Part shown: piece by piece, positions 1 through 6,708 of the stretch | Layout: each line of letters begins with the position of its first letter | Position numbering within the stretch: the stretch's first letter is position 1 | Source of the DNA: UBA7692 sp033578915 | Lineage (GTDB): Bacteria; Bacteroidota; Bacteroidia; Chitinophagales; LD1 | NCBI GenBank assembly: GCA_033578915.1 | Contig: JAVQWQ010000008.1 | Span: forward strand, 1-32,067 | Length of the DNA: 32,067 nt | Direction of reading: 5' to 3' | The notes under the pieces: generated by a model | Told to the model about the DNA's origin: nothing | Seen by the model: only the letters and a program-made list of their open reading frames with translations | Database searches by the model: none | Translations under genes and position numbers: made by a program

Positions 1-115
1 CATGGTTGAATTTAGCTTTTTGCAAAAGCAGTTTTTCCTCTTTTATTTTTTCGATAAGATCTTCCGTGGCAAATTGCTGAAGATCTTTCTGGCTATATTT
101 TTTATTTACTCCCAT
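1..115 (-). CDS. rpmC: 50S ribosomal protein L29 (partial, cut by window start)
   Basis: This is the N-terminal 38 codons of ribosomal protein L29, a small helical protein of the large subunit near the peptide exit tunnel. The visible protein begins MGVNKKYSQKDLQQFATEDL and continues with a Lys/Glu-rich helix, matching the first helix of L29. The rest lies outside the window. The ATG is at 115-113, 23 bases after the stop of rplP, which is the normal S10-operon order rpsC-rplP-rpmC. The call rests on helix pattern plus gene order, because L29 is short and weakly conserved. Confidence 0.9.
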   Translation of the reverse strand, partial: MGVNKKYSQKDLQQFATEDLIEKIKEEKLLLQKAKFNH

Positions 116-138
116 GACAAAATAATTTTCCGATATAA

Positions 139-555
139 TTATGCGGCATCATGAGCCGTGATAAACTTTGTTTTTACAGGCAACTTTTGGGCTGCAAGTC
201 GTAGGGCTTCAAAGGCTACTTCGCGAGAAACTCCATCACATTCAAAAAGAATTGTACCAGGCTTTACTATTGCTGCCCATCCTTCAGGATTACCTTTACC
301 TTTTCCCATTCTTACCTCAAGAGGCTTTCGTGTAAGAACTTTATCAGGAAATATTCTTATCCAGACTTTTCCCTCGCGCTTCATAAAGCGGGTAACAGCG
401 ACACGCGCAGCTTCTATTTGCTTATTTGTAACCTGTGCAGCTTCAAGACTTTTGAGGGCGTATGTGCCAAAGGCAATGGAAAAGCCGCGTGAGGCAATCC
501 CTCTAATACGGCCTTTTTGCTGCTTGCGGTATTTTGTTCTTTTAGGTAAAAGCAT
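139..555 (-). CDS. rplP: 50S ribosomal protein L16
   Basis: The gene encodes L16 (138 aa, the usual length), which helps organise the A-site side of the large subunit and binds 23S rRNA. The N terminus MLLPKRTKYRKQQKGRIRG is diagnostic, and the internal stretches GTYALKSLEA, ARVAVTRFMKR, RIFPDKVLTRKPLEVRMGKGKG and PGTILFECDGV are the conserved L16 blocks. It lies 28 bases downstream of rpsC and 23 upstream of rpmC, so the three are probably co-transcribed from the promoter before rpsC. A 134-aa open frame on the opposite strand (158-562) is a shadow of this gene. Confidence 0.98.
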   Translation of the reverse strand: MLLPKRTKYRKQQKGRIRGIASRGFSIAFGTYALKSLEAAQVTNKQIEAARVAVTRFMKREGKVWIRIFPDKVLTRKPLEVRMGKGKGNPEGWAAIVKPGTILFECDGVSREVAFEALRLAAQKLPVKTKFITAHDAA

Positions 556-583
556 AAATTAAATATTAACTATTTATACCTTA

Positions 584-1303
584 TTATTTTCTCTCGCTTC
601 TGGTGCGGCTGGTTCTGCGCGGTTGCCTTTGTTCATCGCGACCTTCTCCAAATGAGAATGATGGGAACAAATCCTTTTTACCGTAAATTTCGCCGCGGCA
701 AATCCATACCTTAATACCAAGTTTACCGTACACTGTTAATGCTTCACTTACTGCATAGTCAATATCGGCCCGCCATGTATGAAGAGGCACACGACCTTGT
801 TTATATTCTTCGCTGCGGGCAATTTCAGCGCCTCCAATACGTCCACCAACACGTATTTTTATACCTTCTGCACCCATCCTCATCGCAGAAGCGATAGCCA
901 TCTTAACGGCACGCCTGTAATTTATTCTTGCCTCGAGCTGCTTGGCGATTGTTTCTCCTACAATAGCAGCTTCCAACTCGGGTCGGCGTATTTCAGCAAT
1001 ATTAATTTGTACATCCCTGCCCGTGAGTTTTTTTATTTCTTCCTTAATCTTGTCAACTTCATTTCCACCGCGGCCAATAATGATACCCGGACGTGAAGTG
1101 TGGATGGTAACTGTAACTCTATTTAATGTACGCTCTATAGTAATCCTTGATATACCTCCTTTGCTTATTCTCGCTTTAAGGTATGTACGAATCTTCTCGT
1201 CTTCAATTAGTTTTTCGGCAGCATCCCTACCGGCATACCAGTTACTATCCCATCCTCTGATGATTCCTAACCTATTAGCCAACGGGTTGGTTTTCTGACC
1301 CAT
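584..1303 (-). CDS. rpsC: 30S ribosomal protein S3
   Basis: S3 (239 aa) sits in the small-subunit head at the mRNA entry channel. The start MGQKTNPLANRLGIIRGWDS is the canonical S3 N terminus. The KH domain motif RPGIIIGRGGNEVDKIKEEI lies near residues 70-90, and the C-terminal S3 domain blocks AEIRRPELEAAIVGE and GIKIRVGGRIGGAEIARSE follow. The tail after about residue 210 is Arg/Ser/Gln-rich and probably disordered. In most bacteria rplV (L22) lies directly upstream. Here the upstream neighbour is a divergent, unrelated gene and S3 is the first gene of the operon, with its own promoter (see 1347-1377). Confidence 0.98.
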   Translation of the reverse strand: MGQKTNPLANRLGIIRGWDSNWYAGRDAAEKLIEDEKIRTYLKARISKGGISRITIERTLNRVTVTIHTSRPGIIIGRGGNEVDKIKEEIKKLTGRDVQINIAEIRRPELEAAIVGETIAKQLEARINYRRAVKMAIASAMRMGAEGIKIRVGGRIGGAEIARSEEYKQGRVPLHTWRADIDYAVSEALTVYGKLGIKVWICRGEIYGKKDLFPSFSFGEGRDEQRQPRRTSRTRSERK

Positions 1304-1346
1304 GTAAAATGTTTTTATCCGAATGTTATATTTACAAAAAGGGCTG

Positions 1347-1377
1347 CAAAGTTAATATTTTACTTCTTTGTTGCAAG
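1347..1377 (-). promoter_or_regulatory. Bacteroidota-type promoter for rpsC-rplP-rpmC
   Basis: Read on the minus strand, a CTTG (-33 element, 1377-1374) is followed by exactly 19 bases and then TAACTTTG (-7 element, 1354-1347), an exact fit to the Bacteroidota primary-sigma consensus TTTG-N19-TANNTTTG apart from one base in the -33 box. It would give a leader of about 40 bases before the rpsC ATG. It explains how rpsC can be expressed although the upstream half of the S10 operon is not here. Start-site position is inferred, not seen. Confidence 0.7.
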
Positions 1378-1407
1378 TATGTGCTGTAAATTTATTTACC
1401 TATAAGC

Positions 1408-1438
1408 TTCGTTTTATTGAGGGACGTTGTTTTATTTG
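1408..1438 (+). promoter_or_regulatory. possible weak promoter for the coiled-coil/rmlA operon
   Basis: TTCG (1408-1411), 19 bases, then TTTATTTG (1431-1438) resembles TTTG-N19-TANNTTTG with one mismatch in each box. It lies 19 bases before the GTG start of the coiled-coil gene and faces away from the rpsC promoter, so the 154-base gap would hold two divergent promoters. In AT-rich DNA such a match could arise by chance. Confidence 0.35.
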
Positions 1439-1457
1439 CGGTTCAAATTTTTAGTAC

Positions 1458-2360
1458 GTGAAATATTTGTATCTTTTATGCATCTTTTTGGCTGCGCACT
1501 ATTTATCAGCACAAGTTGAAATACTCACCGAACAAAAGCAAATGAGCAAGGGCGTTCAACCTGCATTTATCATTAATCTCCAAAAAGCCAGGTTGAAAGA
1601 GGTAGAGAATCTTTGGTCAAAATATGTTGCCAGGGGCAGTAAGGAAAAAATTCAGAATAACAAAGGGGAATGGACAATGATTGGAGCGGTTGAGAGAAAT
1701 ATTTCTCCTTCTCCTTTTACAATTTATGCATTGATGCTCGAAACCACTGACGCAGTCAGGCTCACCACTTTCTTTTATGAATTGGATACATTTGTTGATT
1801 TTTCAAAGGCGACCGAAGAGAAGGTTTTGGCAATAAAAAAATATCTCACAGATTTTGCTCATTTAGTTCAAATTGAGCAGGTTAAAAGTGAGTTGGAAAG
1901 GGAGAAAAAGTCCTTGAAGGCATTGGAAGACAACAAAAAAAGTCTTACAAAGGAGTTTGACAAAGGCGAAAAAAATATAGCTGAAAGCAGGAGAAAAATA
2001 GAGAAAAACGAATCTGAAATAAAAAGAATTGAGAAAGAAATAGAATTGAAAAACAGCCAGATTGCTCAGCAAAAGGATGTTATCATTAAGTTAAACAACG
2101 CACTGGGCGATGAAAAAAAGGTGGCTCAAAAAACACTTAAAAATCTTGAAAAAGAAAAGTCTAACTTGTATAAAGAAAAGGAAAAAAATTCTAAAGAAAT
2201 AGATAAATGTAATGCAGATATTCGCAATGGCACTAAAACCCAGGAAAAATTGCAAAAACAAATAGAAGCTATTGCCAACGAAATTGAAAAGCAACAACAA
2301 AAAATAAATGATATTCAAAGCAAGTTGAATGCCATACCTAATCCGGGCATAAAGCTCTAA
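1458..2360 (+). CDS. secreted/periplasmic coiled-coil protein of unknown function
   Basis: I do not recognise a named family. The 300-aa product has a signal peptide (residues 1-19, ending YLSAQ), a mixed region to about residue 135 whose motif NLWSKYVARGSKEKI resembles unnamed Bacteroidota periplasmic proteins, and then a long Lys/Glu-rich coiled coil (about 136-290) with heptad-like spacing, closing with PNPGIKL. The start must be GTG: an in-frame TAG lies only one codon before it (1452-1454), and the signal peptide begins right after the GTG. It is followed after 10 bases by rmlA and then by an epimerase gene, so it is likely in an operon with sugar-nucleotide genes. A structural or scaffold role in the envelope is a guess. 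Confidence 0.75.
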   Translation: MKYLYLLCIFLAAHYLSAQVEILTEQKQMSKGVQPAFIINLQKARLKEVENLWSKYVARGSKEKIQNNKGEWTMIGAVERNISPSPFTIYALMLETTDAVRLTTFFYELDTFVDFSKATEEKVLAIKKYLTDFAHLVQIEQVKSELEREKKSLKALEDNKKSLTKEFDKGEKNIAESRRKIEKNESEIKRIEKEIELKNSQIAQQKDVIIKLNNALGDEKKVAQKTLKNLEKEKSNLYKEKEKNSKEIDKCNADIRNGTKTQEKLQKQIEAIANEIEKQQQKINDIQSKLNAIPNPGIKL

Positions 2361-2370
2361 TGTAATTACA

Positions 2371-3231
2371 ATGAAAGGAATAATTTTAGCCGGAGGAAGT
2401 GGTACGCGCTTGTACCCCATCACTTATGCCATAAGCAAACAGATCATGCCTATTTATGATAAGCCCATGATCCACTATCCTCTAAGCACGCTGATGAAAG
2501 CCGGCATAAATGAAATTCTGATTATTTCGACCCCGCACGACCTTCCTAATTTTGAACGATTGCTTGGAGACGGGAAAAAATACGGATGCAGATTTGAGTA
2601 TCGAATTCAAGAAGTGCCCAATGGTTTGGCTCAAGCCTTTGTAATAGGAGAAACTTTTATTGGAAAAGATAAAGTGGCCTTGATTTTAGGTGATAATATT
2701 TTTTATGGTTCTTCTTTGGATAATCTTTTGAAATCAAAGGTTAATCCGGATGGAGGGGTTGTTTTTGCCTATCATGTAAGCGACCCTGAGCGATATGGTG
2801 TTGTAGAATTTGACAAGCAGGGGAGGGCAATTTCTATTGAGGAAAAACCTGCCAAGCCCAAGAGCAACTATGCGGTTCCGGGCCTGTATTTTTACGATAA
2901 TCAGGTAATAGAGATTGCCAAGTCGCTAAAGCCCAGTGCAAGAGGAGAATATGAAATTACAGATGTGAATAAGGCCTACCTTGCACAAAATAAACTTTCG
3001 GTGGGCATATTAGACCGCGGTACTGCGTGGCTTGATACCGGCACTTTTGAATCGCTGATGCAGGCCTCTCAGTTTGTTCAGGTTATCGAACAAAGACAAG
3101 GCCTTAAAATTGGGTGCATTGAAGAAGAAGCCTGGCGGCAGGGTTTTATCTCAACTGCACAATTGAGGGAACTGGCTCAGCCTTTGCTGAAGAGCGGTTA
3201 TGGAAAATATTTGATGGAAATATCCGAATGA
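2371..3231 (+). CDS. rmlA: glucose-1-phosphate thymidylyltransferase
   Basis: The enzyme makes dTDP-glucose from dTTP and glucose-1-phosphate, the entry step to dTDP-rhamnose and other deoxysugars of surface polysaccharides. At 286 aa it is the usual length of RmlA. The nucleotidyltransferase loop GGSGTRLYPIT is at residues 8-18, KPMIHYPL at 31-38, the metal-binding GDNIFYG at 107-113, and EEKP around 165. The C terminus keeps the RmlA blocks ARGEYEITDVN, GTAWLDTGTFESL and LMQASQFVQ. It lies 10 bases after the coiled-coil gene and 7 before the epimerase gene. The other usual partners rmlB, rmlC and rmlD are not in the window. Confidence 0.95.
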   Translation: MKGIILAGGSGTRLYPITYAISKQIMPIYDKPMIHYPLSTLMKAGINEILIISTPHDLPNFERLLGDGKKYGCRFEYRIQEVPNGLAQAFVIGETFIGKDKVALILGDNIFYGSSLDNLLKSKVNPDGGVVFAYHVSDPERYGVVEFDKQGRAISIEEKPAKPKSNYAVPGLYFYDNQVIEIAKSLKPSARGEYEITDVNKAYLAQNKLSVGILDRGTAWLDTGTFESLMQASQFVQVIEQRQGLKIGCIEEEAWRQGFISTAQLRELAQPLLKSGYGKYLMEISE

Positions 3232-3238
3232 ATTTAAA

Positions 3239-4174
3239 ATGACAAAAATTCTCGTAACCGGTGGGGCAGGCTTTATAGGTAGTTGCCTGGTTGAAAAACT
3301 GATTGAAAACCCCGACAATTTCGTAGTAGTGGTTGATAATTTATCAACCGGAAGGCTTTCCAGGCTTCCTAAGGAAAATCGTGGAAACTGGAAATTTATC
3401 AAATGTAACTGCAATGAGTATCGTGACATCAGTGCTGTAATAGTAAGCTATAAATTCGATTATGTATTTCATTATGCGGCAGTCGTTGGAGTGAAACGTA
3501 CTCTAGAGAATCCGGTAAGTGTGTTAAACGATATCCAAGGCATAAAATACATACTCGATTTGTGTAAAAACACAGGAGTCAGGAGGGTATTTTTTTCCTC
3601 ATCCAGCGAGGTTTATGGCGAGCCTTTTGAGCATCCGCAAAACGAAATGACAACCCCGCTCAATTCTCGATTGCCCTATGCTGTTGTCAAAAATGTTGGA
3701 GAAGCCTTTTTGCGAAGTTACCAGCAGGAATTTAATCTTGATTACACTATCTTCAGATTTTTCAATACTTACGGGCCTAAGCAGAGTACTGATTTTGTGA
3801 TGAGCCGTTTTATAAATGCAGCGGTGAATAATCAACCTATCACCATTTATGGCGATGGAAAACAAACCCGAACATTCTGCTACAAAGATGATAATGTAGA
3901 GGCTTGTGTAAATGCACTGTATCATCACAAGCATATTAACGACACAGTCAACATAGGTAGTGATATTGAGGTTTCTGTGCTGGAGCTTGCCAAAATAATA
4001 ATCGAGCTAACTGGTTCTAAATCCCAAATCGTTCATCTTCCTCCATTAAAAGAGGGAGATATGAGCAGGCGCAAGCCCGATATAACCAAGATGAGAGCAT
4101 TGCTTGGGCGGCCTATGACAGACCTAAGAGAAGGTATCCTAAAAACCATTGAAAGTGGAGAATACAATTATTAG
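3239..4174 (+). CDS. NAD-dependent sugar-nucleotide epimerase/dehydratase
   Basis: This is an extended short-chain dehydrogenase (311 aa) acting on a nucleotide sugar. The NAD-binding GGAGFIG is at residues 8-14, VVDNLSTG at 31-38, the active-site Ser region FFSSSSEVYGEP at 118-129, and the catalytic Tyr147-x3-Lys151 in PYAVVKN. FRFFNTYGP and GDGKQTRTFCYKDD are substrate-domain motifs. The C-terminal GDMSRRKPDITKMRALLG resembles UDP-glucuronate decarboxylase and UDP-glucose 4-epimerase homologues. I cannot decide between epimerase, decarboxylase and dTDP-glucose 4,6-dehydratase. Adjacency to rmlA makes a dTDP-sugar substrate possible. Confidence 0.9.
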   Translation: MTKILVTGGAGFIGSCLVEKLIENPDNFVVVVDNLSTGRLSRLPKENRGNWKFIKCNCNEYRDISAVIVSYKFDYVFHYAAVVGVKRTLENPVSVLNDIQGIKYILDLCKNTGVRRVFFSSSSEVYGEPFEHPQNEMTTPLNSRLPYAVVKNVGEAFLRSYQQEFNLDYTIFRFFNTYGPKQSTDFVMSRFINAAVNNQPITIYGDGKQTRTFCYKDDNVEACVNALYHHKHINDTVNIGSDIEVSVLELAKIIIELTGSKSQIVHLPPLKEGDMSRRKPDITKMRALLGRPMTDLREGILKTIESGEYNY

Positions 4175-4242
4175 TTACAGTTTTTTTAAATTTCATCAGT
4201 AGATATCTTTAATTTTTCCGCGAATATTTTTTTGGATATAGA

Positions 4243-4272
4243 TTGTAGTTTAAGATAATTCTCTTAATTTTG
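4243..4272 (+). promoter_or_regulatory. Bacteroidota-type promoter for rpmI-rplT
   Basis: TTG (4243-4245), exactly 19 bases, then TAATTTTG (4265-4272) matches the phylum consensus well. It lies 20 bases before the rpmI ATG, so the leader would be short (about 15-18 bases). There is no room for the long regulatory leader through which L20 or IF3 controls this operon in some other bacteria. Confidence 0.7.
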
Positions 4273-4292
4273 CGCTCCTTAAAATTAACTTA

Positions 4293-4490
4293 ATGCCAAA
4301 GGTTAAAACAAATTCTGGGGCTAAAAAGAGATTTAAAGTTACGGCATCGGGAAAAATACTTCATAAAAAAGCCTACAAGAGGCACTTGCTCGGCCACAAA
4401 AGCAAGAAAAGGAAAAGCCGCCTTAATATAAGTGGAGTGGTTAACCCATGCGATGTGCCCCGTGTAAAAGATTTATTGGTCTTATCCTGA
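4293..4490 (+). CDS. rpmI: 50S ribosomal protein L35
   Basis: L35 (65 aa, usual length) is a small basic large-subunit protein. The start MPKVKTNSGAKKRFKVTASG and the block HLLGHKSKKRKSRL are the family signature. The normal upstream partner infC (initiation factor IF-3) is absent; the gene before it is a sugar-nucleotide epimerase separated by 118 bases containing a promoter. rplT follows after 34 bases. Confidence 0.97.
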   Translation: MPKVKTNSGAKKRFKVTASGKILHKKAYKRHLLGHKSKKRKSRLNISGVVNPCDVPRVKDLLVLS

Positions 4491-4524
4491 TTGTACAATT
4501 TAGCTGATATAAATTAAAGACACC

Positions 4525-4869
4525 ATGCCACGCTCCGTAAATTCAGTAGCCAGTAGAGCCAGAAGAAAAAAGATACTTAAAAAGGCCAAGGGATATTTTT
4601 TATCCAGAAGTAAGGTTTACACAGTTGCTAAAAATGCAGTCGAGAAAGCAGGGGTTTATGCTTATATAGGAAGAAAGCGGAAAAAAAGAGACCTGCGCTC
4701 GCTTTGGATTACCCGAATCAATGCTGCCGTTAGACAAGAGGGCTTGAAATATTCAGAATTTATTTCTAAAATTGCTGAAAAAGGAATAGAACTAAACAGA
4801 AAAGCTCTTGCCGACTTAGCGCTTAATCATCCGGATGCGTTTAAAGCGCTGGTCGCAAAGGTTAAATAA
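4525..4869 (+). CDS. rplT: 50S ribosomal protein L20
   Basis: L20 (114 aa) is an early-binding assembly protein of the large subunit. The N terminus MPRSVNSVASRARRKKILKKAKGY and the blocks KNAVEKAGVYAYIGRKRKKRD, LWITRINAAVR and LNRKALADLALNHPDAF are the conserved L20 sequence. It is the last gene of the rpmI-rplT unit, which ends at the terminator at 4903-4930. Confidence 0.98.
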   Translation: MPRSVNSVASRARRKKILKKAKGYFLSRSKVYTVAKNAVEKAGVYAYIGRKRKKRDLRSLWITRINAAVRQEGLKYSEFISKIAEKGIELNRKALADLALNHPDAFKALVAKVK

Positions 4870-4902
4870 ATAAGTTTTCGTGTTTTCATAGGTTCAAAAT
4901 TG

Positions 4903-4930
4903 CCGCCTTCGCGAAGAAGGCGGTTTTTTT
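4903..4930 (+). terminator. Rho-independent terminator after rplT
   Basis: A perfect 8-bp stem, CCGCCTTC (4903-4910) with GAAGGCGG (4916-4923), closes on a 5-base loop (GCGAA) and is followed at once by seven T residues (4924-4930). It is the strongest intrinsic terminator in the window and insulates pstS from the ribosomal protein unit. Confidence 0.92.
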
Positions 4931-4950
4931 ATTGTCAAATAGAACCAAAT

Positions 4951-4977
4951 CATAACAATTACATAACATCACCTTTG
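4951..4977 (+). promoter_or_regulatory. candidate PHO box and -7 element for pstSCAB
   Basis: A perfect 7-base direct repeat CATAACA-ATTA-CATAACA (4951-4968) has the 7-4-7 geometry of the PhoB binding site. A weaker third copy, TAGAACC (4940-4946), sits one further 11-base step upstream. CACCTTTG (4970-4977), one base off TANNTTTG, follows at -7 spacing, while no TTTG stands at -33. A promoter lacking its -33 box with an activator repeat in that place fits phosphate-starvation control. The repeat is seen; binding by a PhoB-like regulator is inferred. Confidence 0.6.
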
Positions 4978-4993
4978 TAGGTTTGTTCTGGGT

Positions 4994-5833
4994 GTGAAAA
5001 CTTTGAATTTCTACTTATTCTTTTTACTGATTTTTAGCGGTTGCAGCACAAGGAATAATATTATCAAAATTAAAGGCTCTGATACGGAGGTCAACCTTAC
5101 AGTTACGCTCGCTGAAGCATTTCGCTCTGTTTATCCTCAAATAGTGATTTCTGTTTCCGGAGGAGGCTCAGGACTAGGCATTGCTTCGCTGATGAATGGA
5201 AATGCAGATATTGCAAATTCTTCCCGACGCATTAACGAGAAGGAAGTAGAATTGCTACGACAGAAAAATCTGGTAATAGATTCATTCATTTTTGCACAGG
5301 ATGCCATAGCCATTATTGTGTCAGAGAAAAATCCATTTGATTCAATAAGCGTAGAAACCATTCGAAAAATATTAAGCGGAGAGGTGAAGGAATGGTCTCA
5401 GATATGTTCTTTTACAAAGCCGATAAATATTTACGGGCGACAAAGTAATTCGGGCACCTATGAGTATGTAAAAAAAATTCTCGGAATACAATTTTCTCCT
5501 TATGCCAAGCAGATGAACGGAAATGCTCAAATCATAGAAGCGCTGAAAGCTGACGACTCCGGTATCGGGTACGTCAGTGCAGGATATGTGCTTAAAGGAA
5601 ATATAACAGGCTTGAAGCTCCTTAAAGTATATGATAATGAAAAACGTGCTGTTTCCCCTTTGGATGCTGAGGCTATTGCACGTGGAGAATATTTTTTTCA
5701 AAGGCCTCTATATCAGTATTTCAGGAAAAATGATTGGAATAGAATTGCCCCTTTTATTGAATTTGAAAAATCAGAAACCGGAAAGCGCATCATCCTTAAA
5801 TCTGGTTATTATCCTTTGATGACAACGATATGA
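4994..5833 (+). CDS. pstS: phosphate ABC transporter substrate-binding lipoprotein
   Basis: PstS captures inorganic phosphate outside the cytoplasmic membrane and hands it to PstCA. The 279-aa product has a lipoprotein signal with Cys17 in FSGC, then the phosphate-binding blocks KGSDTEV (27-33), SGGGSGLG (55-62), QDAIAIIVS (102-110), GRQSNSGTY (148-156) and GIGYVSAGY (near 190). The start is GTG at 4994; no in-frame ATG exists before residue 68 that would keep the signal peptide. The stop overlaps the pstC start as ATGA (5830-5833), so translation is probably coupled. A candidate PHO box precedes it. Confidence 0.95.
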   Translation: MKTLNFYLFFLLIFSGCSTRNNIIKIKGSDTEVNLTVTLAEAFRSVYPQIVISVSGGGSGLGIASLMNGNADIANSSRRINEKEVELLRQKNLVIDSFIFAQDAIAIIVSEKNPFDSISVETIRKILSGEVKEWSQICSFTKPINIYGRQSNSGTYEYVKKILGIQFSPYAKQMNGNAQIIEALKADDSGIGYVSAGYVLKGNITGLKLLKVYDNEKRAVSPLDAEAIARGEYFFQRPLYQYFRKNDWNRIAPFIEFEKSETGKRIILKSGYYPLMTTI

Positions 5834-6708
5834 GCACACAAATAAGAGAAAGGTTAGATAATACTTTTCGCCTGATATTTCAATCATCGGGTTTGCTTAC
5901 TATCCTGTTGCTTGGTGGCATATTGTTTATGTTATTGTACAACAGTCTCCACTTTTTTTCTATTACTTCATTCACGGATTTTTTTTTTAAAGCATCGTGG
6001 GATCCGGATGAGCAATACGGATTTATACCACTTCTGATAAGCACTCTCCTGGTCTCATTAGGCGCTATGTTGCTCGCAGTACCTCTAGGAATACTCAGTG
6101 CTGCCTTTCTTTCTGAGCTTGCGCCACGAAGAGTTCAGGCTTTTCTTAAACCTGTTATCGAGTTGCTGGCTGCAATTCCATCGGTAGCAGTGGGATTTTT
6201 AGGTATTGTTTTGATAGGTCCCGCCATTGCAAAAGTGTTTGGATTGCAGAATGGGTTAAATGCACTAAACGGATCAGTTTTATTGGCCGTAATGTCCCTG
6301 CCCACGATTATTACGATCAGCGAGGATGCGATTAACGCTGTTCCAAAGGCTCATAAAGAAGCCTCTTTGGCGCTGGGTGCAGATCACTGGCAAACAATGT
6401 TTAAGGTTACCATACCATCGGCCATGCCTGGTTTGATAGCAGCGGTGATGTTGGGCTTAGGCCGTGCATTAGGAGAAACGATGACCGTTTTGATGGCTAC
6501 GGGCAATGCTTCCGCTATCCCTAAGAGTTTTCTGGATTCTGTTCGCACCATCACAGCAACCATTGCCATAGAAATGGGAGAGGTACCTTATCAGACCAGG
6601 CATTACTTTGCCCTGTTTGCCATTGCAGCTATTCTGTTTCTGATATCTCTCATAATTAATCTAACAGGTGAATTTTTTGCCAACCGAATTAGAAAGTATC
6701 ACGCATGA
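5830..6708 (+). CDS. pstC: phosphate ABC transporter permease PstC
   Basis: PstC is one of the two membrane subunits of the high-affinity phosphate importer. The 292-aa protein shows about six hydrophobic segments, a periplasmic loop with the PstC-type sequence DPDEQYGFIPLLISTLLVS (about residues 57-75), and the conserved cytoplasmic EAA loop HKEASLALGADHWQTMFKVT near residues 177-196, which docks on PstB. LGRALGETMTVLMATGN is the PstC family motif. It overlaps pstS by 4 bases and pstA by 4 bases (ATGA at 6705-6708). Confidence 0.96.
   Translation: MSTQIRERLDNTFRLIFQSSGLLTILLLGGILFMLLYNSLHFFSITSFTDFFFKASWDPDEQYGFIPLLISTLLVSLGAMLLAVPLGILSAAFLSELAPRRVQAFLKPVIELLAAIPSVAVGFLGIVLIGPAIAKVFGLQNGLNALNGSVLLAVMSLPTIITISEDAINAVPKAHKEASLALGADHWQTMFKVTIPSAMPGLIAAVMLGLGRALGETMTVLMATGNASAIPKSFLDSVRTITATIAIEMGEVPYQTRHYFALFAIAAILFLISLIINLTGEFFANRIRKYHA

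Noticed and set aside
158..562. 134-aa plus-strand open frame opposite rplP
   Set aside because: It is antisense to a certain ribosomal protein gene, has no family motif and no promoter.
942..1298. Open frames of 105-118 aa antisense to rpsC
   Set aside because: They are shadows of rpsC with biased composition and no recognisable domain.
1863..2423. Phe/Leu-rich minus-strand frames that look like membrane proteins
   Set aside because: They arise because the Lys/Glu-rich coiled coil reads as Phe/Leu codons on the other strand.
1304..4292. Mobile element explaining the two operon breaks
   Set aside because: No transposase, integrase, terminal inverted repeats or target-site duplications are visible at either border.
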